From Favolaschia claudopus (lineage: Eukaryota; Basidiomycota; Agaricomycetes; Agaricales; Mycenaceae): a stretch of 64,000 nt of DNA. Every line of letters starts with the position of its first letter. Position 1 is the stretch's first letter. Below, one piece after another: positions 44,963 to 57,847 of the stretch. Where the stretch lies: NCBI GenBank assembly GCA_037176885.1, contig JAWWNJ010000058.1, positions 1,054,001-1,118,000 on the forward strand, given 5' to 3'. Made by a program: the position numbers and the translations under genes. Below the pieces are notes generated by a model that made no database searches, was not told where the DNA came from, and worked only from the letters and a program-made list of their open reading frames with translations.

Positions 44963-47900
44963 GGCTGAAGATGCGGGTCGGTCAGTGAACGAAGAAGAAA
45001 GATGGGGTATGTTTTTCGTGTACTGTATTGGGAAGATTGGAATGGAATAAAATAAAATGGATTTTATACCCAAAACCATATTGTGTACATGCGGGTCCTA
45101 CCAATGCGGGTCCTCGTCAAGAAAGTACTTGAATAGGTCTACGAGTAATGGCATCAAAGGGGGTGTAAAGAAGGAAGATAAATCCCAGCGAATTCACCGC
45201 ACACCAACGTCATCCCGTCAAGCTCGTTGTCCATTCGTGGACCAGTCACAAAGGTCCTCAGGCCTCGTCTCCATCACAAATGCTATATAGTATGCATACC
45301 TACGCCGAATAGACTTGGTTAAGCAAGTACCACACGCATTCATCCACCAGCGCATACGGGTCCTCAGGCACACGAGTCGAGACACGCCTGAAGCTCCGTC
45401 GTCCACGAGTGGGAGGCTTGCTTGGTGCATCGGCTGCGGAAAAGGCATACTAGCGAGTTTCGTCCAAAGGGTACTATGCCGGGAGGACGAGCACAAAGAG
45501 CACAGAGTTGGGACTCTTCGCTAGCGGAATGGAGGCGATGATGGAAAGAACTCCATCAGCTGGTAGCGGCGGCGAGTCCACCCCCGTAACACTCGGCGCA
45601 TAACCGTCGCTCCGTGGCTCGCACCTGTACGGCGAAGGACACTGGCACCGACGTTCACTCAGAAATCGTAGTCAACAATCCAAGCTCCAAGAATCGCATA
45701 AAAGCGTCGTACGAAGTCCTTGAGAGTGCGAGAATAGGGCTTTGTGGGACAGCTTGTTTGGTGCCATGGACGGCGGCAGCGACGAGGACCGTCTTCCAGC
45801 TAGCGCGGAAACAAGATCGGAAGAGGCGGGGGTAGGCAAAGACGGTCCTCGTTTTGCATCCTGCATGCCGTCCGCCAATCCACGCACACAGCCCACGTTC
45901 TCTCAACAGGCAGACGGCAGCTCGTCCAATTAGACGTCTGTATCTTCTACATCCTCGACCCAAGTCAAAAGCGATGACGAGTGCGTGCACACAGCGGATG
46001 GTGTACCTCCAGGGCGGTGACTCGACTCCGCAGTCGTTTTATAGTTACGACGTTGAGCGCGGCCGTTGGGTGGAAGACAGAGACCGACGATAGCTCAAAG
46101 CCCCGCCTCTCATTCGAGATTCGTCAAGGCGGCGCTAGCTGCAAGGACGAGCCGAAGAGCGGTTCAAGGCTAGGACCGGATAGGGTGAGACACATGCAAC
46201 CGTCGCTCCTGCGGCCCCAGCCGCACAGGAGTTGGGGACGAAGACGAAGGCGACTGCATGCGTCAGCTTATCGACGCGCGGCGATGGACGCAAATGCATG
46301 CAGCGTTTGCGGAAAGATAGGCGCGTTCCGGGGGCTAGGAGCTGCAAGAGCTGGGGTGTCCCGTGCTGAACGGTATAACACAGTTGCGTAGACGCGGATA
46401 GAGAGTGGGTAGCGGAGGTGCAGTGCAGAGGATGGCTTCCTGAGCGTACGTCCGTCCCGGTTCCGGGAGCTTGCGATGAGGATAGACGTCCTCCGACTGA
46501 GCTTTTTGAGAGACGCGACAGGGAAGAGAGCTGCTGTATGTTGGGGGTTGGAGCTCATTCCTGCAGTCTACAACGACGAATGGGGCTTCGGCGGGGTCGC
46601 GGTCGGCCGGAACTTCTACATCCTTGAGCTCCTCTTCATAGGGAAATGAGATGGGGCAAGCTCCATGAGGAATGTCTGTACCCTCCACAATTCCCAAAGC
46701 TCCATATCTGCTATCGACGAAGAGGATAGGGACAAGATGGCGCTGCGTGTAGATGCTGACTGCTGAGCGCACTCTCGAATCCGCAGTCCTGTCGATCTGG
46801 ACTACATGCACAAGTCGTTTCGTACGGCGTCGGTGATGACAATGAGTGGTCGTGACTGCGGGAGTATGTGGAGGGCGTGTACGAGGCGTATGATTTGGAT
46901 CCAAAGAGACGCAGGTGCAGCGAAGCTCGAGGAAGAAGGGCATCCACGACGCGCTAAGAAAACGGCTTTGTTCGCGGCCTCAGGAGACGACGGCCCCGGT
47001 TTCGAAAGCTTGCGAGGACGATAGATGTCCGCTGACTGAGAGATTTGAGTGACGCCCAAAGGGAAAGAGCTGCTGTACGTTGGAGACTGAACCGCATTCC
47101 CGGAATCTACAAAAAGGACGTGGGGCTTCGGCGGGGTACGTGGGAGACATGCGCGTGCATGAGCCGGATACGCCTGTATGGTGATACGCGCTAGCCAAAC
47201 TAGGAGAACGCAAGGTGAGGCTGAAAGCGGCCGACAAATGAGATCGAGATGGACATGGAGATGGATTTCATGCATGAGCCACGGTTCCGCGGATGACTTC
47301 TAGCAGCGGGGGCGCATTACCCATGTCCGCATGCGCATGGGCAGGCGGCGGCAGCGCGGCGGGTCAGACAGTTGAAACGCGCGCCTAAGTAACGCCGTTG
47401 ACAAATTGCAGGCAACCCGAGGGACGCGGGCCCAAGTCACCAAGCAGGTGCGGAATGCATAAGAGGGCCAAGGCATGATCTAGCGCAGATTCAGAATGTG
47501 AGCGTTCCGAGCCTGAGACGAGATAGGAAGGCCTTAACACATACCACGACAGAGAAGCTTTGGTTTTGCATTATCGACTATGACGTGACGGCTACAAATC
47601 GGAGACTGAGAGGCCGCTGTTGCCCATAGTGAACGCAGCTTTCGGAGAATCGTGAGTTGTAGCTTGACGGACAGAAACGGAATGGAAGGCGTACCAATAT
47701 TCGATCATTGGGGACATGGCTGACATTCTAGCTCATCGAGCTAGGTGGTTGCTGAGCTGAGCGGTGGTCTGGCGGGTGCGGGTTCGGCCTGGATCTTCAA
47801 AAATCTAAAAGAGAGCGCAGAACTCAGTTAGCAGACGGAAGGGCTACTATGAGCAGGGATTCAAGTACACACCCAAAGCGGTTGCCATTATAGCTGCTAG

Positions 47901-49187
47901 GTCTTTTCCGCCACAGTTTGAGGCAGAATGGGGATTATTTGTCCAGCAGAGAGTCCTATTATGGCCTGATAGTTGATGATTTCGAAGGCCGTGAAGTCGA
48001 GGCAGTCAAATCGCATAAAGATGATAATTTGAAGGCGAGAAGCGGTAGCCAGATGGGTGCGGGTTTCGGGGGACGAATATTCATACGAGCACTGTACAGT
48101 ACCAAGTTACCAGTGGTCCTTGAGCTTGAAACTTGACGGTGAAAGCAAGGTGAAAGCAAGCCTGAGTTGGAGACTTGGGTTCCTAACACGGGCAAATACT
48201 TGACGTCAAGCTCACCTCTTACCTTCGTCCACCCAACGTCCACCCAGTTTGTGGTCTACAGCGTAGAGCACTCCAGGCAGCTTATCTATACGAATCACTT
48301 GACCCCGCACCGTCCGAAAATTGGTAAAATAGACTTGAAGAAGAGCAGAGAAAACCAAGACTGTGTCCAAACCAAGTCCAAACTGTGTCTTCAAATTTGA
48401 CCAACGCCGCATCCTTCATGCCTTTCAGACTTTCGCCCAACGGCGATGGCTCTCGACCTGTTGCGAATTAACGCTTACACACTCCTGTGAAATCACTTCT
48501 TGGATGATTGGACTTCAATTGAATTGAAGGGTAGATTTAACCTCTGGTAAGTATGAGTTCTCGTATCTTCAACGTCTCAATTATTCCTAATCGTAATTCC
48601 AGGCAAAGCATTCAAGGAATACCTCCGTCGGGACCGTTTTCTTTTATTTGCTGTTCAACTAGGTTCCCTAGGGCGCTGCATCCAAGCTATTTCCGTTCCA
48701 CGTTCTCTCGACTCAACGATCACCCGTGCCTTCAGAACGTTGAAGCGTTGCGCGAATCTTGTCAAGTTGCCAGCTCACCTCGCGTGGTCATGCTTGGCCT
48801 GCCGGTGGAACAGTGATCAGCGCGCTGCATTACAGTGTTAACCGACTGGCACGATAGGCTGGCGCTGCTTCGGTGACGCGACTTCCACTCTAATCGCGCG
48901 CGGCTGGCCATGGCGGCCTCCCGAGTCCACTCCCCCCGGAACCCTTAGCTGCTCTTCGTACCGCTCGTGTGCGGGCGCCGAGCGGCGAACGGTACTATGC
49001 GCACAGCCACCTGGGCAGCAAATCCGGGGCATCAGACGTGGATCACTACGCCATATGTTTTCCTTATGCCCATTGACTACATTGAATTCCATACGCGACG
49101 ACGCGAATCTTTTGCGATGCCCAGAGCATTCTTAAACCGTGGCTTTGCCCTTTGGCTCTTCAGCATCCCCCTCCTCCCTCCTTCACG
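44963..49187. other. Spacer between the PLC copies, decayed sequence
   Basis: No intact gene was resolved. On the minus strand near 46,480-46,680 and 46,980-47,120 two related segments read PTYSSSLPCRVSQKAQSEDV and PTYSSSFPLGVTQISQSADI, a direct repeat of about 150 bp that may be a decayed coding sequence. Just upstream of copy 2, sequence at 48,811-49,187 resembles the upstream region of copy 1 (shared GTGATCAGCGCGCT and TCACTACGCCATATGTTT), so the duplicated unit includes the promoter. Confidence 0.45.
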
Positions 49188-50582
49188 ATGCTGACTCTCC
49201 GCCGAGCGATGCACTCATTCCCGCTGGCCCTCGCCTTCCTCCTGCTGGTACCCGCTCCAGCCGTCCTTGCGGAACCCGTTCCTTACCGCCCTTACCGCCC
49301 TCCAGTCGAGCAAACTATTCCCTACCGCCGCGACCTCGAGCGCCGTGCGGACGACTCCTACCGGACGCTCTCGACGGCAGTCAACCCCGACTGGATGAAG
49401 AAGCTCCCCGACTCGACCCCGCTGGCGTCCCTCTCCATCCCCGGCACCCATGAGTCCATGGCTCTCTTCGGCGGCGACCTTACCCAATGCCAAGGTCTGT
49501 CCCCGCTTTTCTATCCTTCCTCCTCAACTCTAACTCTCGCTCCATCAGAGAACTTCGGCGCCTCCGGCGACTCCCTCGTCGCCCAACTCAACGCCGGCAT
49601 CCGCATGTTCGACATCCGCGTCCGCATCGAAACCGACAACAAATTCGTCATCCACCACGGCGCCGTCTACCAAAACGCCAACTTCGACGACGTCCTCAAC
49701 AAAATCGACTCCTTCCTCGCCGCGCACCCCGCCGAAGCCGTCCTCATGCGCATCGAGCACGCGTGTACAGGCAAGATCGGGTCCTGCACGGACATCTCCG
49801 GCCAAAAGAGCCTCGCCGACATCTTCGACATGTACCGCGACAATAGCCCTGCTGCGCAGAGACGCTGGTGGAAGCCGAGCGTGCAGCGCGACAGTGCGGC
49901 GCCGAATCCGAATTTGGGGGATATTCGGGGCAAGATCGTGCTTGTGGTACTGCACGAAAACAATGGCGGGCGGACGAATCAGTATGGAATGGCGCAGTTT
50001 AGTGGCTGGAGCTCTGGGAATTCCGACTTCGTGCAAGATAACTATAACGTCCCTAATACCGGTGCTATTGCGACTAAGAGGGATCAGGTCCGTACTTTCT
50101 CGACTTTATCTCGCTTTTTCCGGTTCTCATCCTTATCCTCGTTTTCGTGTTTCTCTAGGTCCGCCGCTTCCTCGACAAGACGAACTCGGGCGACCAGACC
50201 AAGCTGTACATCAACTTCTGCTCCGGCTCGAGTCTATTCGCATGGCCGGACGATGTCGCTGCTGGCGCGTTAGGTACTCAGGTGGGTAGTCTATTGGTTT
50301 CCTGCGCCTGCGTCGTCCGCGTCGTGCATTCCTCGTTGCCCCTCATCCTCGTTCCGCACATCCGTTCTCTTCATCCCTCGTCCTTTTCCCAAAGACATGG
50401 CTAACCTATTATTTCTTCTTCTTCTTCTTCTTCAGGGCGTCAACCCCTTCCTCCTCATCTACCTCGGCCAAGGCACCGACGTCCACGCCGAAGTCCACCG
50501 CACCGGCGTTATGATGATGGACTTCCCCGGAGGCGTGTTGGTGAACAAGATCCTCAGCTTCAATAATCGCTTAGCAGCGTGA
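49188..50582 (+). CDS. Secreted PI-PLC X-domain phosphodiesterase, copy 2
   Basis: Exons 49188-49494, 49549-50087, 50159-50281 and 50436-50582 give 371 residues, with the same four-exon structure as copy 1 and exons 2-4 of identical length. The signal peptide LALAFLLLVPAPAVLA precedes SIPGTHESMALFGG and FVIHHGAVYQ, so both catalytic histidines are kept. The start is taken at 49,188 (MLTLRRAMHS) because copy 1 begins MLTLRRAMHS. Most differences are conservative or synonymous in appearance, which suggests both copies are under constraint. Confidence 0.9.
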
Positions 50583-50763
50583 GGGTGCGGCTGCGGCTTG
50601 GTGAATCGAGGAAATGGTGGTTGGATAGGATGGATGTATTCGTGTACTACTGGTATATCGGAATGACAAGAATTTATACCCAAAACTATTGTCTGACGAT
50701 GCCATGCAGCGAAGTAGCGTAAATAGCTGAAGTGGGTCCACCCGAAAAACATAAGCGCATGAA

Positions 50764-52064
50764 CTACAGAGATTTGGTAGTCCGGAAGCGAGGTAGCGAA
50801 TCCTTTTGACGCTTACGCCAATGACGAAGCGATGTGCGCGGGTCGGCTCGCTCGCTCTGCGACGACCACGAACGGCGAGCGCCAACATCGACGTACAGCA
50901 AGTACACGTCACCACACTCGGCGTCAGTCGCGGCGCCTTCAATGAGTGAATCAATACTGATTCTCTCTCGCAAGTGCCACTGGAACGGCGACAACGTCGC
51001 GATGGGCTGCATGACATTGCATCATTTGCATGCAGGCAAGCCGTGCCTACGTCGCTCTCACAGGATGGACAGACAACGTTATCGACATCTCACGTCCCAC
51101 CGCACGACCCATGCCCTGCGTGCTGCTCGCCCTGGGCTGCGGCCGAGAAGCGAGACGCATGCGATGAGAATGGCGAGCACTCCCAAGCGCCAACCTCCAT
51201 GGAGTCGATGCACGAAGATTGACGACGCGTTAGGCACCCGATTGCAATGGCTAGCATATCCGTGAATCGTCGTGGCTTTGCCATTGTGTGCATTCGCTTC
51301 CTCTGATTCTGCATAGTCCTCGTCTCGTCACGAAGCCAAGGCGCCAACGAGAAAGGTGCTGAAGGAGAGCAGGATTCATCTCTCCCTCCGTACACCTCTT
51401 CGTCCTATCCGCATTCTAGCAGGTGAAAGACGGAAGTTGGAGCAGCGCATTGACATGGAAGCACTGGCGAGGGTGTGGCGTACACCTGACCCCGCCCACC
51501 TCGCTCTTATTCGTACTGTGCCCACCGGTGCTCCTTAATCCGCATATGCGACCCATTGGCTCATCTAGCAACCGCGTCCATCCATACCAGAGAAGAGAAG
51601 ACAAGAACGAGGTGAGACTGTCTTCGTCGGAAGACAAGCCATTGGCCCTCCAGCGCACAGACGGTGCTTCCTCGCACATGCGAATCGCCTCCATCCGCGC
51701 GCGCAATGCATCCGGCGCGCTACTTAGGCGGATGGAAGGGATGTCAGCGCGCAGTCGACTGGTGAAAGGGTTAATCGAGATCGAGAGGGCGATGGGCCAA
51801 ATGAAGCTCGAATCGCAAGCGACTTGAAGCAGGGAGGTGAGGGCGCGGTCCGCATGCGCAGACGACAGCAGCAAGTGGGGTCGGGAGAACACGACCAGAC
51901 GAGGCGTTGGAGAGGCGGGCGTGGGGAGCGAGCAAGCTGGACTCGGCGCAACGACACTTTTCTGGGAGAGACGAATGTGTTGTATCTAGAGCGGAAGTAG
52001 AGGATGAGCTACCAAGATGTGAGATTGAAGGCTGACAGCACGTACCTAGCGCCTCGGCGAGCAA
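50764..52064 (-). pseudogene. Possible minus-strand gene or remnant beside PLC copy 2
   Basis: Two stretches look like coding sequence on the minus strand: 51,892-51,416 (HADRALTSLLQVACDSSFIW; INPFTSRLRADIPSIRLSS) and 51,012-50,764 (PFQWHLRERISIDSLIEGAA, CGDVYLLYVDVGARRSW). I could not link them into a complete exon chain or recognise a domain, so this may be a broken gene. Confidence 0.3.
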
Positions 52065-55000
52065 ACTCGCGTGTAAGATGGGCCCGACGGTTTCTGTCGA
52101 GACAGAAGGTGATTGAGCAGCGAATCGATGGATGCTGCCGCCGTATAGTGAATGTATCTTTCAAAGTGTTATGAGTTTACACTACACCTTTACGGATGGA
52201 GACGGATGGGAGGACTCACCGAAAAACCAAAGGCATCTGGAGCCCTGTATCTGAGACGTCCAAGATTCGGTAGCTTGGTACACACGGTACTGTCTAACGA
52301 CCTCTAGAACAGCGAGCATCCTCGTCAAATCTGCGTGTCTGCTGAGTGGGGGGAATCCAGAAACTATCCTTCGGTCAGTACATACCGAACGAGACTGGTT
52401 ACATACGCACCGACTGCTTCCGCCGATGATGAATTGCGTCTGGCTCACATTCCCGCCCAGATCCTTCGGGTCGATTCGAAATCACAAAGAAGTTCTTAGG
52501 CAGGCAACAGGCTGGGACTCTGTGAAGCCATATAGTTTTTACGAGGTCGGTATACGAGACTGAATCGGTGGAGGAAGCCTATGATGCCTCCGGCTCCGTT
52601 GCCAGCAGCCTGCCAGTCTCAGATTTTCTCGATTCGCACAGAGAAAACGTTGTATGACTTGAAGACGAGAGCAGAGAGTGTGAGCAGCCAGACGTAGATT
52701 CAAAGGAGCGAGTATACAGTATCCACAGGGTTAGAGGTTAGCTGCGGGTCAATTGGTGGCCAACGAACTTGGGGGAAGGCAAGAGTGGCCTGGGTTTCTA
52801 ACATGGACAAATAGTGGCTTTGATCAATTCATCTCTAGACTCTGATTCCTCCTCTCACCTTCGTCGCCGCGCTGTGTTCTTTCAATGCCATGTAGTTCGA
52901 AAGCAACGTAGGAAGCTACAGTGCCTCTCCTCTTGCTGTCGCTGGTTGCAAAGATTTGGCGAAGATTCTTCCGTCGCAAGGAATCAAGAGCAATTTCGGA
53001 GTCTGGCGTGAATTGAAAATTCAAGTTGGCAGGAACTTACAATGGCAAGATACCCGGTCTGCCCAACATCGACTCAAGTCGAACCTGCCTTGGGCTCAGA
53101 AAATTTACCCACTCCTACAGTCGCGCTCTCGTCAAATAAGTCCAATCCACTACCTCCGGCGCCACCCTCACCCGGCACCGCGACGGCTCAATACAATTGG
53201 AACCACTGCCCGACATCGTCCCAGCTTGCCAACTCGTTGAGCGCGTGCATCTCAAATTTATTCAAGATCCACTAAAACCATGCTGGGTAAGACGGAGGAC
53301 AAGGAGAATACCTACCAAGATTCGGATGCACCAAGAGCATGCTTGCTAGATCGCTTCGCAAGCCTGTGACGTTGCATGCGAGGAGGAGTTTGGCTGTAAG
53401 ATGTCCTGCGTGTGCAGCGGAGCTTCATGATTCGGAGAGGTTAGGGCTATGACCTGTGAATGGATGAATGGGATACGAGTTTCGGGGTGAGGATGACGGT
53501 ACCGGTGTGTATCATATTGAATTTTGTTTGGAATGCCGCTAGGTCAAATTGAATCGCACTCGAATAGTCTGGATTGCAATATGGAATCCCGTATCCTTTC
53601 TTCCTGAGGAGAGCCTTTCATCATCTCGTGGCTCACGAGTTCACGACATTTATTTGTTCTTCGCCGTTGCTTCAAATTACGCATTCAATGTCGGCGCTCA
53701 AATATCATTCCAGCTATTTGTTCCGTTCAAGTGGATCCCTTGGGAGGGTTGTATCGAATCCAACTTTCAAATAATTCACCGCCTCAAAGTTCGTATGATT
53801 ATTTCAACGTACAATTCTTCCATTCCTGAGCTGAAATAACCTGAAACATCCTCGCGCATTTCCGTTATTCGGTCCCGTGGCCATGGCCATTCCTTGTGAC
53901 CTTGAATCGCTACCAATTCTACCGTCGAATGAAATCAAGTTCTACCTCCAGCTCCATCGAGTTTATTTTTATATTGAATGTCGAACTTTGAAAGTTATTT
54001 TTAGGCTGGCCGCGGGCAAGCCCTTTCAACGATCTGTTGTTCGAGTCGAACATCGGCACTCGTCGTCAGATTTGTGGTGAATCCAGATTGGCAAAGCAGG
54101 AAACAGGCCAATCGAAGTTCCACCGCGCTCGCCGTTTTCTTTGCCCTACTGAAAACATTCCGCCCTGCGATACCAGTATTAATATTGGTAAATAAGCATA
54201 CATTGTTCCGTCGGCCTTCTCACAAAAATACTAGGCCCTCGCACCCGTGGTTGTACGAATTAGACTGTGTGTATGTATCTAGCCATATAAACCTACAAAC
54301 TAAACTTACGACTCTAGCCATGCGTTGGCTAGGTTCGTATGAATTAGTCTCTTATCCGCGCCGTCGGCTACGAGCCGTTGTCCATACTGAGCCCACCGGT
54401 CGGCCATACGGCCTTCCCAGGTCGATGCCCGCCAAGGATGCCGGTGACAAAGTCAATTCATTTAAGTAAAGGCGGCTCAAGCACACTTACCCGATGCCAA
54501 CCCGATGCAACTGTCGAGATTGACGACATGCTGCCAAAAAGTCATTGGCGACGTGGTAACGGCACATCTGCAATACGCGTCACACGACGCACGCTGCCAT
54601 CAACAGCGATCAAATGGTGGGCGGCGTCGTGTACGACAGCGAGATTCAAACTTCTGGATCAAAAAATGTCTATGCCTATACAAAGCCATTGAAAGGTAAG
54701 CAATGTATAGGGTTAACGACTACGGTTCACCAGTAGCGCATCAATATTACGGAAAAGAAATTTGATACTTCCCTGTATTGCTCTGCATCGAAGAGGTATA
54801 GATGCTGCGTAAACCTGGCGGCGACTCATCAGATTTCATGATACAAAAAGAAGCAATAAATGCCCACCGGCGCCGTCACAGAGGTTAGATGAGGCCCGAA
54901 TTTTTGAAAAGATTTGAACCTGAAACGAGCTGTCCACTAGGTAAAAGCGATGGATCCTCCCCCTGCTTTATTCGCTCATTCCTACACTCCCTAGACAGCA

Positions 55001-57045
55001 ACCAGAGCAAGAACCAAAGTCACCTTCTAGGATTGTGCCGCAAATTTTGATCCAAGCTAGAGCCAAAGAGTTATTACCTATGATAGAAGAAGTCCAGTAG
55101 AATGCTGATTTACTCATAAGGCTTCCCCAAATTGAATCCAGTTTGAATTCGGTGACTGGCCAGTGGCAGAGAAATCAGACAATCTCGAAACTCAGGGGGC
55201 TGGCAGTGGTGCTGCATTAGGAGACTGAGGGCACGAAAGCGGGGTAACCCATCAGGGATAACAAGATTTATGCCCAAATCGACTGTTTGAGAGCGCCGTG
55301 GAAGGTCTCATAAAGGTACTCGTGGAAACGACCGAGAGTTTCAGAGAGAGTTGAGATGTCACAGAGGTCACACTCTTAGCGCCCGTCAAGCGCCCGTCGG
55401 CAACGTCCGAAATCGACCCGAATTAGGAAAGAAATGAGTGATTCGGGGTCGCTTGCACGCATTATCCATATAGTCGATCCGGAATTCTTGGAGTGATGAT
55501 GTATATTATTTGCAGTTTAATGAGCATTTTATCAGAATTAATCGAGACTGACAATATTTTGGGATACAAAGTTTCGAGAAGTTGAACAAGGTCCTCATAC
55601 GATCGTAACTTCTCATTCCATTGGAGATATGTACCTGGTGGGTGAATAGTTTAAGTGGAGTGAGAGCATATACCCTCCCTTTATTGGGTTCAGCAATCAC
55701 TTTCATTGTTTCCCTGATCTCTCGGGTTACAGACGGCGGTTTACACTCAGATGATGGTTGAAACTGGACAAATTTTCAAAGGTCAATACTGGACCCAGAT
55801 CAGCTCTCAACCGCTCCATATTTTACCCGAGGCAGCATTAGCACTACAGTTGGATATATTCAAAATATTGCATCGAATGAAGCAGTGGAACATCCGGAAA
55901 TCAGTTTTACATTTGACTCGTGAGAGCGTGGTGAGTGCGAGAGACCCACATGGTGAGTGCGAGAGATTTGGAATCCTGACAAAGTAATGTCATTTCTGAA
56001 TCATGAGGCATCATCTGACACTTGTTCTTTTGTGCGCTTTCCTCTCGTGACGAATTCCGGCGGGGGGTTGAGTCCATGGAAGCATGCTTTCTGAAGACTG
56101 GCATGTAGAAGAATGTAGCTAAGTAAAAGACCGATATCCACGCATGTTACTGCCTAATTGTTGTGTATTTAGTACAGGCATTCATCAAAACGATTTATGA
56201 TGATATCCGGAGTTACAGAGATGGTTTTCATGCGTCCCGCAACGGAATATCAACACCCCGCCAACCCATTTGGGCATTTAAGCAGCCCATGAGTACCTTA
56301 GAGATTTACGGGCTCCTGTTCCATTAATATCTGATGTAGAAAGAGTCCTCGTAAGCCGTGCGGGGAGCATTTTTGCCGAGGCGGTCTAAGCGCGGAATCG
56401 CGATCCTTTTAAGAAAAATGACACACAGCGACAGTCATATTACATAAGTATCGCAGCACGGTGATTACTTCCCGTTCGCCGCCTCGGTACGATCGCGAAG
56501 CAATTGATCGACAGCCATTCCCGCCGTCAAGTTATCCGACGGTGGTGAGCAAATATTTTAGCGGAGGGCCCGTGGACGACGCCGGAGGCAGGCTTGATAA
56601 GCCTCTCGGCTACACTACCCAGCCACTACATAGCCGAACGATTGGCTAGGGTCATAAGTTTAGTTTGCAGGTTTACATGGCTAGGTTCGTGTATTTCATT
56701 CTATATATTACAGCTATGGCTCGCCCTCGTCTGCATCCCTCATTGTTATACATCAGCGGAGTAAATCTTACGTTGAATACGTTTCTCTTCCCGGAAAACA
56801 GCGGAAATGCACTAACAACGATCCCCGCAGGTCGTAAACTTGAACTTCTCCACCTCCAGCGTTTCAACACTCCGCTCAATTCCGCATCTCGCTTCCCAAA
56901 CTGTCCTTCTCCGAATAAATTAGTTGGAGCCCATTTCAACTCTCAAATTACATTGCTTTGAGGCTCAAAATAGCTCTGGACGAGGTATAAAAGCGCCGAT
57001 ACTTTGCGTCTGAAATTCCTCAGTCAGAAATTCACTCACCAAACA
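52065..57045. other. About 5 kb without a supported gene
   Basis: Mixed AT-rich DNA with short frames only. A small tandem GTGAGTGCGAGAGA repeat lies near 55,930-55,965. No terminal inverted repeats, tRNA or splice-consistent gene was recognised. Confidence 0.45.
56986..56992 (+). promoter_or_regulatory. TATA box of the small Cys-rich peptide gene
   Basis: TATAAAA lies 54 bp upstream of the ATG at 57,046, the usual distance for a strongly expressed fungal secreted-protein gene. Confidence 0.7.
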
Positions 57046-57347
57046 ATGCGTCTCTCTACCATCTTCTTCTCTCTCGCAGCGCTCTTCGTCGCTGTCAATG
57101 CTACCCCCGGGTACACCGTCAACAAGAGGGGTGAACTCGTTTCCCGCCAAGATGTACGTCGGCGTCGCTATAATGCATGATACGTCGCAAGTTCTAATAT
57201 TTTCTTCCCAGTGCTGCGAGGACCCCCCGGGGTGCGGCTGCCCCGACGTCAGTTCTCCCTGTCTTTCACTTTTTCACCCGCATATTGACTCGTACTATTA
57301 TCTTGAAGAACTGCTCGGGCGACTGCTCCGGCTGCTGCCCCGCCTAA
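57046..57347 (+). CDS. Small secreted cysteine-rich peptide (60 aa precursor)
   Basis: Three exons (57046-57153, 57212-57247, 57309-57347) give exactly 183 nt. The precursor starts MRLSTIFFSLAALFVAVNAT, a clear signal peptide, followed by a possible Kex2-type KR site (VNKRGE). The mature part is short and holds eight cysteines in CCEDPPGCGCPD and NCSGDCSGCCPA, each short Cys block on its own tiny exon. It could be an effector-like or antimicrobial-type peptide; nothing identifies a target. It is too short and too intron-split to appear as a single open frame. Splice sites follow GT-AG and all joins are in phase. Confidence 0.75.
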
Positions 57348-57847
57348 TCGAATAACGGCGCCAACTCCCAACAAGTCTGACGCCGGTGGGTACTTGTTCA
57401 TATCACGAGGTTGACGTTCTTGCGGGCTAAATTACCCGCAGTCGAGAAAGCATGTGTAAACATGTAGTAAAGCAGAATGAATGTACCATATGTCGTATCG
57501 AATTGTTTGAACGTTATGGCCTGAGAGCGATGTTCGACTTCCATCAGGTTCAAACTCCGGCTTTGAGGCGAAATTCGGTGATTCTCGCATTCAAAAAATG
57601 GAGAAGTTAGAAAATTATTGCGCTAAGATGATATGAGCACTACATATGACCACTACCTAATAGTGGCCCGGGCACTGTCACATTTGTGTCGCACCTACTT
57701 CCAAGTCAAATTCCAACTGAACTTCAACATGGTTGAACTTTCGGGATTCGGACCGTAATATTTGCGTAATATCCTGACGCAAATCCGGTGAGTAAAAATG
57801 ATGAGTAACGCGTCACGGGCCGCAACTCCTCTTTCATTCGTGCATCC

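Noticed and set aside
49152..49187. N-terminal extension of PLC copy 2
   Set aside because: The extended frame begins with TTG; copy 1 and the signal peptide place the start at 49,188.
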